A DNA stretch of 64,000 bases from Anaeramoeba flamelloides. Lineage: Eukaryota; Metamonada; Anaeramoebidae. The notes below the pieces were generated by a model. That model saw nothing but the letters and a program-made list of their open reading frames with translations, was not told the origin of the DNA and did no database searches. The position numbers and the translations under genes were made by a program. Positions 12,045-25,000 of this stretch are shown here, piece by piece. Location of the stretch: positions 496,001 to 560,000 of the forward strand of contig JANTQA010000030.1 in assembly GCA_027625915.1 (NCBI GenBank). The letters run 5' to 3'. Each line of letters opens with the position of its first letter. Position 1 is the first letter of the stretch.

Positions 12045-12660
12045 TCAAAATAGTTGGTTTCGAATTTCAGATCAAAATCATTTTTTCTAATTTCATCCAA
12101 TTATAAGTTTCGTTATTTATCTTTTTCATTTTTTTTTTCAATTTTTTTTATTTTGTTTTTCATTTTTTTTTCTTTATTTTACTTATTCTTTTTTATTTCC
12201 ATTTTCGTTTTTGTTTTGTAATTGATTTTTTTTTTAATTTGATTTTTTTTTCTTTTTCTTTTTCAAATATTTCTTTTTCTTTTATTTTTTTTATTATTTA
12301 TCCTTTTTTTTTTACAAAAAGAACATATGGAAAAAAAAAAAGATCTTTGAAAATTCAAATAATGATAAAGAAAATTGAGACACTCTGATGTCTTTAAAAA
12401 TTCAGATTATTATCCCACAAAACTATTTTGTTAACTTTTTTACTGTGAAAGTTCAGTAATAAAAAATCTGTAATAATTTATTCTAAAATTATGAGTACAT
12501 TTTTTCTTCTTTGTTTTATTTTTTAATGTTTAAAATCTCAGGTTTTTATATGTTTTAAATTATTTAAAAGTTATTTATTTCTTAAATTTAGTTATTAGTT
12601 ATTCTTGGATACATAAAGATATTTTTTTTCAACTTATTATTTCAGGCGAGTCGTAATTTT
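12045..12660 (+). repeat. ~600 bp dispersed repeat, family L copy 1
   Basis: Shares the order of blocks with 20300-20900, 29970-31465 and 58452-58823 (reverse): a GATCANAATCATTTTTTCTA block, a long T-rich stretch, AAAAAGATCTT, TGTGAAAGTTCAGTAATAAA, CTCAGGTTTTTATAT, and the end CAGGCGAGTCGTAATTTTT. The first 50 bases are uncertain. Confidence 0.55.
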
Positions 12661-14159
12661 TGATATGGAGTTCAGATAATTTAGGAGTTTTTTCTCAAAA
12701 TTATCATTTTTTTTTGAGATTATTATTATTTTAAAATTTAGTTTCTAAATCCTATATTTTATAAAATTAATATTGTTATATAGTTTGTTAATTAAACTCT
12801 AAATAGATTAATTAAGTTATTTAAAAAGTTTTTTTTATAATAAAGTACCAATTTAAAAAATTGGAATGACCAGAATAAATTATTTTATACTTAATTGCCA
12901 AACAAATAAAAAATTCAAAAAAAAATATTTATTACACTCTTAAAAAAATAAATATTTAATATAATTTGTTGAAATTGTTTTGTTTTCGTTCTGAATTAGT
13001 TAATTTTTTTTCTTTAATAGGTTTTTTCATTTTTAATAGATACTTTTTTTTTTTTTTTTTTTTACTTGTTGCCTTAAAGCCCTTAATGGATATATATATA
13101 TATATATATATAGATATATATATTGTATAATAAATTCTTCAAAAAAGTGTTTTTGATTATTTTATTTGATTTTTTAAATATAAATAAACAAAATTTTAAG
13201 AATTTTGAAAGATTTTCATAAACTAAATCCTCTGATTTTTTTGGCACTTTTTAAACAAATTGATCATTTAATATTCATAAAGGAATTAATAAATTTAACT
13301 TTAATTTGTAAAAAATTAGAGTTAATTTTAAGAATTAATTTTGACGATAAAAAAATAAAAAATTTTATAAAAATATTTCATAAAAAGGGACAAAAGTAAC
13401 AAAAACTCTAAAACAAATTTAATTCCAAATTTGATAATTACTGAAAACTTCAAAGAATTTACATTCAAAAACGAATTGAACTTTGTTATTGAATTCGATT
13501 TTCTCAAAGAATAAGAAGAAAAAAAAAGCATAGATTAAATTTTAAACACGGTTTATTGTTGTCTGCACAAGTATTATTTTGATCGCTCTAACCCCAAAAA
13601 TATTAGCACACTAAAGAATATGTATATCAAAAAATAAGTAAACTTCCATGAAAAGAAGAGCACAATCTATATAAATACTTTCAAGTCTGTTTGGAACTTT
13701 CATACTGATAGTCAAAAAGTTTTCAGTTTTTGATATTCTTTCATAATTTTTTCCAATTTCAAATACTTTATAAAAAGTTTTTTCAATTCAATAAAAGTGC
13801 AAAAACAATTTCTTTACAAGAGATAACAATTATGGGATTTAATTGAAATTTTTGAAAGTTATCAAAAAGAAAATTATTTGTTAACTTTCAATAACCTGAA
13901 ACTCTTTTTCTTAATACCCAAAAAACAAAAAGTTGTTTAATTTAAATGTTTTAGAATTAAGTTTGAATTGTAAAAACTTTTAAATTGAAAGTTGTTGAAT
14001 TTTGATCTTGTTATTACTTTCAAAATTTTGTTCAATTTCAAAAAAACAAAAGAGTTGTAAAGTAAAAAAAAGTAACTACAATTTTTGGGCAGACCTTGTA
14101 ATGAAATATTAAGAAATTTATCATTTTTTTAACTTATTGAATGTATCTTTTTTTGCAAA
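12661..14159. other. intergenic upstream of the kinase gene
   Basis: No gene seen. A (TA)n microsatellite lies at about 13090-13123. Around 13545-13600 there is a weak match (AAACACGG... and ATTATTTTGATC) to 39795-39845 and 3650-3710, a probable old repeat. Open frames at 13205-13399 and on the opposite strand overlap each other and look random. Confidence 0.4.
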
Positions 14160-17100
14160 ATGACAACAATTAAATCATCTTTGGGGATTTCAAAAGCTGA
14201 TCCTTCAATGGTTTTTGAAGTAATCCACTTTTTACTTTCACCAAAATCTGAATTTTGTCTTAATTATTTCTTTACAATTTTCTTTATTAAACAAATTAGC
14301 TAATTGAAAAACTTGGAAAAGGAAGCTATGGAACCGTATACAAAGCACGAGAAAAAGGAACAGGGGAAATAGTTGCAATTAAAATGATCGAAATTGAAGA
14401 TGATGAAGTACTTGAAGATCTCATAATTGAAATCGGTATCCTCAAGAAGTGTAAACACAAAAATATTGTAAAATATATTGGAACTTATTTTAAGGACTAT
14501 ACACTTTGGGTGAGTTATTTGAAATTTGTTTTTTTTAGTTTTGATACACCCAATTTTTTTCATCTTTTTTCTTGTTCTTGTTTTTGCGATCAATTACTTC
14601 AATTTTTACTTGATTTCTCCGATTTGATTTGGTTTGGTTTAATAGGTTTAAATTGTGAAATAAAAACATTTAGAAATATTTACACTTCGTTCGTAAGAAA
14701 AAATAAAATTGAAAAAAAAACAAGCTGTACAAAACTACAACGTTCATGAACATTTCATCTTTAATAATAAAGTTTATTTACAATCGAATGAAAATTTCAG
14801 AACTTCAAATTCTTGAGGCTATTGTATTTATTGTCTTTAGTATAATCACCTTTTTTAAAAGTATCTAGTCGGGAAAAAAAAGGTGTTTTTTCGGGTAAAA
14901 AATTACAAATAAAGGGAAGGTTTAATATAAGTTTAATTCAACTTGGGTATATTCGCTTTAATGGATAATAACTAATAGTTTTGAAAATATTGTAATCATC
15001 TAATAAAACCAAAATAGAGAGAAAAAAAATTACTGATGATAATATTTTCAAGTGTCATAGAGTATTGTGGTGTGCCGTAGAGTGCCTAGGCTTTTTTTAC
15101 TATTTGAAATAAACTAAAAATCATTTAATTTTACTCTATTCTTTTGAATTCTGGAAAACCTAACGAAAGTGTCCTAGGTTTTTTTTACTTTTTGAAATAA
15201 ACCGAAAATTTATTAAATTTTCAGTTTATTACAAAAATTAAAAAAAACCGAACAAAAAAAAAACTAATTTATAATATTTATATATATATATATATATATG
15301 TATAAATTCAAACAATAAATAATTCTTAAAACATCAAAATTATCTTAAACAATAGAAAGATATTTATTAAATTTAAATTACTTTTAAAAATATATGATTA
15401 TAACCATTTAACTATGAAAAAAAAATATTCAATTTTTTTACTATTAAATTGGAAAAAAATCTTAATAGAACCTGGAAAATTGGATTTTCCAACTTAAATT
15501 GTTAAATATCTTTAAAAATAATTTTGATCAAAGATCTTTTATCAACCAATAGTGTATATTATAAGCGAGGTTATCAAAAAGTGAAAAATTAACAAATGTT
15601 TTATTTTTTTTTTAAAAAAAATTTTTTCATCATCGTGTTATCCTTTGTCTTTTTCTGAGATGTTTTATTGAGCAGCTTTTTTTACCTAAATGAGGAAGAA
15701 TGACAAATAATGGATAATTTATTATTGTTTCAAAAGATCCAGAAAAAAACACATTCAATATAGTGTTTGATAATAAAAGAAAATACACCTCTCATTCAAA
15801 ATCATTTTGAACTAGTTTTCAAAAATAAAAACAAAAAACCAAAAGAATTTTTTTGTCTGTTTATTTGTGAATTGCTTTGGTTCGTATTTTAAAACTCTTT
15901 TTCAATTTATTTTTCCTTCCAACTTTTGTTCTTATTTGCCACATTTATGAAAAAAAAAATAGATTGTTATGGAATATTGTGGAGGGGGGAGTGTACGTGA
16001 TATTTGCCAGATACTAGAAAAAGGGCTGAATGAAAAGCAAATTGCAGCAATCATGTATGGTGTATTAGAAGGACTTCATTATTTCCACTCAAATAGAAAA
16101 ATCCATCGTGATATCAAAGGAGCAAATATACTTTTAACAGATCGCGGGGAAGTCAAATTAGCAGATTTTGGAGTTACTGCCCAACTATCAAAAACAATTT
16201 CCAAAAGAGATAATGTTATTGGAACAGTAAAAATATTAATCCTTTTTTTTTTTTCTTTTTCTTTGCCTTTTTGTAAAACTCTTGTTCATTAATTATCAAA
16301 CCCGATTTCTTTTTTTGATTTTTTTTTTGAAAATAAAACAAATAATATACTCTACAAAACTTTGAGAGATCATGTATCAATTCCAAATTCAAGATTATTT
16401 TCATTGCTAGTTTCTTTTGCTCAAATTTTCAATTTGAAAATGATTACAAAGATCTCAGAGTTTTGTAAAACTATTGTTATGTAAAAAATATTATCACACT
16501 TTATCCCATAGCCTTATTGGTTGGCACCAGAAATTATTCAAGAATTCCAAGCTTATGACTCAAGGATAGACATTTGGAGTTTAGGTATTACTGCCATTGA
16601 GCTTGCAGAAATTGTTCCTCCTGGATCTGATATTCACCCAATGAAATTTTTGTTTCTCATTTCAAAAAAAGAATCACCAAAATTAAAAAATCACCACAAG
16701 TATTCCAGAGAATTTAATGATTTTATTTCAAAATGTTTAATTAAAAATTGCGTAAAAAGACCACATTCAAAAACCTTGCTAAAAGTTTGTTTCTTTGATT
16801 TGTTTATTGGTTGATTTATTTATTTAATTTTTTTTTTTCCTTCTTTTAATTTATTTATTTTATTCTTTTTTTTTACTTATTTTAATTTATTTATTTTATT
16901 TCTTTTTAATTTATTTTATTTTTTTTTAATTTATTTATATTACATTATTTATTTGTTATTCTAATTTACGAAAAAATATTTAACGAATTTTTTTTTTACA
17001 AAAATCGATGATTTCTCAAAGCATACTTTCATTAAAAAAGGGAAAAAATATTTAAAATTAAATATTATAGCCAATCTTGTAGAAGACGTAAAATTCTTAA

Positions 17101-20074
17101 TTCGAAAAAGAGGCTATAGATTTACTGAAGATACATCTTCCTCAAGCTCAAGTTCAGAAGTAAATTATTATTTTTTAAAAAATAAATGTTTAGGTTATAT
17201 CAATATCCACCACCAAATGACAATTTTTTAATTTATAAACAAAAACCAAAACTCTGAATCAAAATATAGAAAAAAAAAACACAAAGAAGAAATTTAATTG
17301 GTTTTATAATGAGAAAAATCATTTTTTATTTAATTTTCCTTCTATTTCATCAAAATTTCTCATGGATTTAGATACTAAAAAACACAATAGTGTTTATTGG
17401 GATGTTACTACTGAACATCTCAAGATTGGTAATCTAAATAATTATATCGATTTCAAAATATTTTAAAAGTATAAAAATTGAAAGTAAAAGGAATTTCTTT
17501 TATTTGTCAAAAATTCAATTTTTATAATAATTAACAAAAATAAACACTGTTTATAAATCACTTGGAAAAGAAGGGCATATTTGTAAAAAAAAAATACCGT
17601 TATCATTTAATTTTTAAAATAATATCATTAACAATCTATACTGTCTCTATTTAAATTTGTTACTATAAAATTAAGCACCACAAACACACAAATGATCAAA
17701 ATAAGCAAAAAATTTAGAAAAAATATCAATCAGATTCAGAATTAAAATTAGTTCTCAATTTAATGGAAAATAATTAATTCTAAAAAGCAAACAAAATTTT
17801 TAGAATCAAATTTTACACTTATCAAGAAAAGTAGAAAACAAAATTTACTGAAATAAACTAGAATTAGATGAATTTAAAGAAATAGGATTCTTGGAATTTA
17901 TTTTGAGAATTCTTTAGAAATAAAAAGTAATTTGTTTCTCAAAAAATTTTCAAACAAAAGTGTTTTGATTCCAAATTAAAAACAAAAGCAAAATTAAGAA
18001 GAAGTAATTGTATCAAATTTTACAGATAAGATCAAAAAATAAATGATTTTTATTTATTTTTTTCGTGATCAATCTTTTCATTTTTTTGAATTCAATTTTT
18101 TTTTTTGGTATGAAAATATATTATACTAGGATATATTCAACTCTCATATTTATTAAAATATCAATGTATTTGATTAAAGAAATTATTTGAGGAATTCAGT
18201 TTCGCAAAAATGGTGTTTCTCAAAATTTGAAAAACGTACTTACTTTCTTAAAAAATTAACTTTTTTTAAAATTTTCTTTTAAAAATTGGTCATAGTTGAG
18301 TTCTAGCAATAATTAATTACTATGACAAATAAACATTTTTGATTGTAATTTTTTTTAAAAAAAGGTTCTAGATGTAGGAACAAAACTTATAAAATTTTTC
18401 TTTTATAACCATTTAGTACTTTAATTGATGAATCCAAGCTCATTTTATGTAAAAAATTTTTCAAAAAAAATTGCAAAATTTAAATTGAATATTTATCGTA
18501 AGAAAAGAAGAGTTAAAAATAAGTAATCATTAATAAATTTTTTGAAGAGAATCTTAGATACTCTCCGAAATTAAGTTTATTTGAGCTTAAATTGAATAAA
18601 GAAATCAAAGAACCAAGGTCATGTAATAAGAATGCTGAAATATTTTTGTTATTTCTTGAAAAAAAATCTAAAAATTTTTTGAGAATTTCAACCAAATATT
18701 TGAAACTCAAATTTTTCAAAATGATATTCTGAATTGCTATTTTAAATTAAAGGCCTCAAAACAGAAACAGTCAGCATAATAAGAAACGGGCACTGAAACA
18801 ACTTTAATTTAAATTCAATGTATAATGATTTGGCATTTTTAGATTATAGGTGTAAAAGCACTTTTGAAAAATTTTTGAAAATTAATAAATGCAAAAATAT
18901 TTTTCTAAAAATATACAAAACAACTTCTTCAAAAAATCCGTTTTTAATTTGATAGTTATTTTTGAAAAAAATATTACAAACTATTATATTTTGGATTTAT
19001 TGTTAAGAACTAAGTGTTGGACTCTTGGTATAGTAAAGAGGGATTTTTGAAGTGGCTAAATTTATGACTCCTAATCCAAAGAGTATCTAAAAGAGACACG
19101 GTCATTTGAAGATTTTTAAACTCAATTTAGTTTTCTAAAAAAAGAAAAAAAATGAAAGAAAATATCATAAAGAGTCTAAAAAAGAAAATAAATAAAAATA
19201 AAAAGAGAGAGAAGAGAAAAAAAGAAGAAGAAGAAATGAAGAAGTAAAAAATAGTTAATTAATATGAGAAAGTTGAATTATAATAATCCAAATGAATTTT
19301 TGAGTGTGCAAACTATTATATTTTGTTTATTATTTTTTCATCTCCAATATTGAATTTTGAATATTTTTTTTACAACTTTTTTAAAAATATTATTTTATTT
19401 TTTTTAATATTTTAATTAAAACAAAAAACTTTTAAATTTCATCATCTTAGAGCGATTCAAGTTCCGAATTTACAACTTCCGAAGCTTCATCTGCGGCATC
19501 AACAGAAAATTCCGAAGAAGAAATTTCAAATAACAATAAAAAAGTTCGAAAAAACCAAGACTCAAAATCTTCAAAACAAACAAAAATTGGGAAAAAAAAC
19601 AAAATAAGGGATCTTTACTCAGAATCAATAGAATCAAAAAAGAATTCTACAGACAGAATTAAAAAAGATCTAGTCGGATCTGGACTAAATGCAAAAATAG
19701 AAAATTTCATCAAAAAAAAATATGTGATTCCAATACCATTTTTAAATTTAAAAAATTTCGAAAGTGATGCTTTTTTAAATGAAGAAAATAATTATTACGA
19801 CGAAGAAAGTGAGGGTGGGGAAGAGTATGGCAACGAAGATGAAAACGATGACATGATCGATTCCAATTTGTTTAATATTCTTTCTAAAATTGGTGGAGAA
19901 AGGGGAGATTATCAAAGTACCGTATTAACACCTTCAGTTTCAAATTTACTTAATATTTTTGGTTATTACTCAAATTTGGAATCTAATATCCTAATGGTGA
20001 AGAACGATTCTGGAAAAATTGGAAACTTGTCAGAAGATCTACGGAAAACTATAAAAACAATTCTCAAGTTTTAA
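14160..20074 (+). CDS. MST/Hippo-type Ste20 protein kinase (six exons)
   Basis: Exons 14160-14219, 14300-14509, 15963-16226, 16512-16784, 17022-17159 and 19451-20074 join in phase 0 throughout to give 522 residues. The N-terminal ADPSMVFE runs into the kinase domain (about 18-275): glycine loop GKGSYG (26-31), VAIK with K48, helix-C E64, HRD 138-140, K142, N145, DFG 158-160, and PYWLAPE after the activation loop. The DIHPM signature at 218-222 and the close resemblance to MST1/2 and Dictyostelium Krs kinases place it in the Hippo/MST branch of germinal-centre kinases, which control growth and the actin cytoskeleton. The position of the main activating threonine (MST1 T183) is Asn (N174, preceded by Asp), while the following Thr (T178) is kept. 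The C-terminal ~200 residues are Ser/Asp/Glu-rich, and I see no SARAH dimerisation helix. Exon joins are inferred; the kinase assignment is secure. Confidence 0.88.
14510..15962 (+). other. intron 2 of the MST-type kinase (1453 bp)
   Basis: Donor GTGAGT follows codons for TLW and acceptor ...AAATAG precedes codons for IVMEY; the joined protein matches the MST family without a gap. Much of its length is explained by a repeat at 15057-15640. Confidence 0.8.
15057..15640. repeat. dispersed repeat family F, copy 1, inside kinase intron 2
   Basis: Collinear with 49385-50540. Shared blocks include AGTGCCTAG, the pair GTGTCCTAGGTTTTTTTTAC and GAAATAAACCGAAAATTTAT, a TTACTATTAAATT block, and AAAAAGTGAAAAATTA near the right end. 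This copy lacks the two insertions present in the other, so it marks the uninterrupted state. A (TA)n tract lies at 15279-15300. Confidence 0.65.
17160..19450 (+). other. intron 5 of the MST-type kinase (2291 bp)
   Basis: The donor GTAAAT follows a Ser-rich stretch ending SSSE, and the acceptor ATCTTAG precedes SDSSSEF, so a serine tract continues across the junction. The intron is plain AT-rich DNA with a purine-rich GAAAA/GAAGAA stretch at about 19135-19245. No exon or gene was recognised inside; a short extra exon cannot be excluded. Confidence 0.65.
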
Positions 20075-20299
20075 ATTATTATTTTTGAACAAGAAAATTT
20101 TTTTCTATTTTCTTTTTTCTATTTTTTGGAAATAGAGAGAATTGATTAGTTTTGTTTAGTTTTTTTTTGAGAAATTTACTTGAAAAATATTTTCAAGATA
20201 TATCTAACTGAATTTAACAAAAAAACTTTTAAATAAATTTATCTTTTTTTATATGAAATATTTAATGTTATTTGTTATTTATAATATAAACTATTTTTA

Positions 20300-20809
20300 A
20301 AAAAATGTTTACTTGCTTTATAATGTTATTGGAAGTTGTTTTGTGGTTTTATATCATATTCTTATTAATAATGTTTTCAATTTTTTTGGATCAGAATTAT
20401 TTTTTTTAATTTCCTTAAATCCTGATTTTTGCTTTTGTTTTTCAAATTTTTGTTTTTCATTTAATTTTTGAGTTTTATTTCTTTTTTTTAGACTTTTTTT
20501 TGCGAAAGATCCTGTCGAAAAAAAAAAGATCTTCAAAAAGACCAATAATCAATATTAAAATTGCAATTATGTAATCTCTTTTCAATCGGATTTAAAAGTT
20601 TGCGAACAATTATCTTGTTCACCTTTTTTTATGAAAGTTCAATAATAATAAATTAGTAAGCCGATTTCAAAAAATGTGACTCACTTTTTTTTAGTTTTTG
20701 ATTTTATTTTTTTTTTAATTTTTAAAATATAAGGTTTTTCTATATTTAGAATGATTTAAAAATGAATCACAAATAAGATTTAATTATTTATTGTATTTGA
20801 ATACTAAAG

Positions 20810-20840
<31 letters not shown>

Positions 20841-20900
20841 TTGTGTGTGTGTATGTATGTATTTAATTTATTATCTCAGGCGAGTCACAATTTTTTAAAT
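20300..20900 (+). repeat. ~600 bp dispersed repeat, family L copy 2
   Basis: Begins near TTTATAATGTTATTGG and ends CAGGCGAGTCACAATTTTTT. Collinear with 29970-31465, including TTTTTGGATCAGAATTATTT, GAAAGTTCAATAATAA, GATTTCAAAAAATGTGACTC and TAGAATGATTTAAAAATGA. The two ends are loosely inverted (AAAATTG...GACTCAC-like), suggesting an old TIR element. It carries a (TA)n(TG)n microsatellite. Confidence 0.6.
20810..20861. repeat. (TA)n-(TG)n microsatellite
   Basis: About 14 bases of TA repeat followed by about 30 bases of TG repeat and two GTAT units. Purely a simple repeat, inside a dispersed-repeat copy. Confidence 0.9.
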
Positions 20901-21209
20901 GTAGTTTATAAAAAATTTTTAAATTATAAAAATTCAAGTTATTTAGAGAGGAATTATTTTTATATTTAAGGGTGTAGTAATTATGATACCATTTTTTTTT
21001 ATAATTGAAAATATTTTTTAATGGTTACTAATACCATTTAAAACTTAATTGTTATCTGATATTTGTGAGTTTTCAAAAAATTCATGTAAAAAAATGAGAC
21101 ATTTTTAGAAAAAAATCATACAATTACTAACTTCAATTTATAAGTTAAATCAAGAGGTATTAGAATTTTGTTAACATTAAAACTTTATTTTATTATAAGT
21201 TCCTATATA

Positions 21210-21815
21210 ATATTTACAGAACTAATTTATTTTTTCAAACTAAATTTTGATGAAAAAAATAGTAAAAAGTAGAATAATACACATCAGAGAATAGTTGATA
21301 TCTGTATGAAATCAACTTAGAAAATCTAGAAAAAATAATGTTATATTTTTCAGATCTACATCATTTAATATATATTCAATATCCGTCTAAAATAAAACTA
21401 AGCAATCAATATAGTTTCTAAAAAATTTAAAAACCGATAAACGATTAGTGCATCATAGAGAACAATTACAATGTGTTATTTTGATCTTCAATTGAAGATC
21501 TAAAATAAATTCCAATAGAAATCAATATGATTTCTCTACAATCATTTTGAATCTTTCTATTATTTTTGACAAAAAGGTTTTTACTTTATAACTATTGATC
21601 TTGCAATAAAAAAAATTTTGTAAATGAATTACCTTTAAGTAGAAATTCCAAATTATAAAAAAAAGCAAAAATGTAATTTTATGAAAAATTGATTTCAATA
21701 TTAAAAATTTCCAAAATTAAGTTTTTTCTTCTAATATTCATTGCAATCATTTGTAAACACAACGGATTTGGCCATTACAACTGATCCCCTTTGACTGGAA
21801 ACAATTATATATTGA
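21210..21815 (+). repeat. dispersed repeat family K, copy 2
   Basis: Matches 9537-10195 in order: GAATAATACACATCAGAGAAT, CCAATAGAAATCAATATGAT, a TTGATCTTGCAATAAAAAAA block, TTTTTTCTTCTAATATTCAT and GGCCATTACAACTGATCCCC. It lies between the convergent 3' ends of the kinase and fimbrin-like genes. Confidence 0.65.
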
Positions 21816-22057
21816 ATAATAAATAAATTAAAAAATCTCAAAATTTTACTACATATTATTTGCTATTTCTAAATATTTAAGATGGGAAATAAATAATAAA
21901 TAAAAAATAGTAGAAATAAAAAAATAACAAAAAAATTAAAAATAATAAAAATCGAACAGAGAGAAAAAAACAATAATATATTGATATTTGTTTGTTAAAA
22001 AAAAATAATCTAAAAAATAAAAAAAAAAAAAAAATAATCTTGTAAAAAAAAAAAGAA

Positions 22058-25000
22058 TTATTTTTCATTATTTGATAATCGATTAATTCTCATGATTTCA
22101 CCGACTAAAGTTAAAATCATTTTATCTTTCACTTCAACGATATCTTCAGGCAACAAAAATATGGAACCACCTAATTTTCTAGTTAAGGAAATGATCAATC
22201 TGGCATTATTCATTTGTTGTTCTTCGTTATTGCCACTAGTAACAAAATTATAATTTACAGCTTTTTTATTTATTGAATATATTAAATCTATTAAGAAAGC
22301 ACCACTTCTTAATTTACGATCCCTGAAGTTTCTAATTTTGGACGACTTTTGAGCATTTTTCACCTGAGTGTTAGCCCAATTGACCATTGAAGAGTCGTCT
22401 ATTTTCAAGCCCTTGAGGACATTAAGTTTTTTCAAAATTGCCATCACGTGATATCTCATCAATTGCCAAACATATCCTAAAACCATTACCTTTTTAGCAT
22501 CGTAAATGTCTCTTCCGCCTGTGGTTCTTAATTTCAAATTTAATTGTTTACCGAGATCGACAATATAATTGCAATTCAAAATTTTTTCATACATATTTAT
22601 ACAATTGATTTTAATTTTTTTCCAATTGACGGTGTTGGGTGGCGCAACTTTCTCGATCACTTGAGCCAAGATGTTGCCATCTTTTAAGTCTTCATACAAA
22701 TTATAAACTTTTGGTTTCACTCCCAGGGAATTGATCCATAGTCTAAAGCTTCTTTCTTCCCTGGTACCAAAATCTGGCATTTTGGAATCAGTGTTGATCT
22801 TTTTTTGTGTTGTGATGCCATTCTTCTTTTCAAAAAGATAGGAAAGAAAGGCCAAATTTAATTTTGGATCCGATTTAATTAACGATTCCGCGCAAACGAA
22901 ATAGTTTATTCCCAGATTTTTGGCGTTGCTAACAAGGTAATCTGCTCTGGTTTCAATTTCTTGGCTTTCTAGAATTGAATCTAAGGGGCATTTTTGATTA
23001 TCAATTTGATTTAATATTATGCCCAATATTAGGCCATCTTTTAAATCTTTATCAAAATTTTGGCAGGTTAGATTCTTCTTTTCTTTTTGATAACCGGAAT
23101 TTGCTATTAAATAGTTAACCCATTTCAATAATAAATCTTCGGGTGCAATGGAAGTCAAGTCGTGTATCGTCTCGTTGCCTTCGCATAATTCGACTAACTC
23201 TGGGTGATTTAAAAGGGAAATTTTTGATAATAATCCTTGCTTAATGATTTCCCAGCAGAACTGTAAGCACGAATTTTCTTCTTCATTGACTAACGCATTT
23301 GCTGAGATGTCCTTAACATTGCAGCCGATGGCTAAGGCGGAATTGATACATAGAGTATGATTTTCCAAAATCTCGTCCATGTGCTTTTCCATGTCGATCT
23401 CCTCAAAGACATTGATCACCCTTTCGTCAATGGTTTCTGGTACACAGTGATTGATCAATTTACATAATAGTAATCCGTCGCGCATGGCATCGATTAAATC
23501 CGGGGTGTTTGTGCCGATGGGTAATAAATGGTTCAAATCTAGATCATATTTCAATTCGTTGTTAATAAACTCTGTCATCATTTGCTCGACAACTTCGATG
23601 TCACGACTGGACTGCATTTCTTCAATTATTGGTTCCTCCTTTTCCTTCTTAATGATGATGGGGTTCAAGTTTAAGGCTTCGACTAACTGCTGTCTTAAAT
23701 TGTTGATTTCCTCTTCCAGTTGCTTGATTAATATTAGTAATTTGGAATTTTCTTCAGATAATCGCCTGATCTCATTGCTGTGCTGCTTCAATTTGCTTTG
23801 TGCTGATCGATATTTCTTTTCCAAATCCTTTCTTCTTGATTCGCTTCGCTTCCTTTTCTGTTCTTCGATTTCTAATTGCAATTGCAATTCCTCGTTTTGC
23901 TTTTTAAAGGTATTCATTTGATCGTTTTGGAATTTCGATCTGCTTTGTTGATCCTTGCCTGCCTTATTTAATTTGTCTTGCAATTGATCAATTTTTTCAT
24001 TTAGGGATTTTTTCAGTTTCAGTTTGGAATTCTTACAGTCCTCCATTTCTAACTCATTGCCTTCGATTTGAAATTGTAAATCTTGAATTTCGCCCAAATA
24101 TTTGTTATTCAATTCCTCGATTTCTGTTTCATACGCTTTTTTCATTTTTTTTAATTCCAATTTGTGATTTTCCTTTTCTTGTTTCAATAGTGCCTTTTGT
24201 TTTTTTATTCTCCTTTCAAAGCCCTCCTTTAATTCTAAATTCTCCTTGATCATTTTTTGATCTTTTGATTTTAGTTCGTCCATTTCTTTTGCAAATGCCT
24301 TTTTTTGTTCATGTAATTTTTTTAAATAGCCCTTCTCTAATTTCTCTTTGCTCTTCTCCATTAAACTAATTAATTCCTTCTCTCTTCGACTTGCCTTTTT
24401 GATTTCTTCTTCTAATTTCCCTTTTAATTTGTTCATTTCCTCACTGTTCACCTTTTTATTGTCATTGGACTTCTTATATTGCTCGAATAATCCCTCAATG
24501 GACTTCCTTCTTTCTCTTTCTTGTTTTAATTTCCTTTTTAATTCTGAGATTTCTGTTTTTAGATCCGAAATAATATGGCTTAACTCCTTTTCTTGCTTTT
24601 CTAAAATTAGTGTTCGGTAATGGTAAAAAATAATTAATGACAAATACACTAATCTCCTTTTGTCGTCAGACTCCCTTGTGTTTTCTAAATCCTGCCCAAC
24701 AGAATCTAAATCTAATTTGAACATATCTAAATCAATTATACTATTGCTGGTTACATTTCCGTTTGATTTGCTTTTGCTTTTGTTTTTGTCTTTGTCTTTG
24801 TGTATGTTGCCTTTCTTTGTTTGAAAACTTTGATCTAATTGATCTTGGATTGAGTTTAAGACTTTTTTGGTGTCCTTAAAAATTAGTGCACTTTCGGAAT
24901 TGGGATCAAATGTGCTCCTTTCGCTTCCAAACCATTCCAGCAATTTGAAAATTCCTCCAACAGTTTCTGTGTTTTGAAGTGTGATTTTTTCATACCACGA

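Noticed and set aside
20354-20545. 63-codon Lys-rich minus-strand frame
   Set aside because: It falls in the T-rich part of a family L repeat and is not kept in other copies.
23451-23921. 156-codon plus-strand Ser/Cys-rich frame
   Set aside because: Antisense of the fimbrin-like coiled-coil/CH region.
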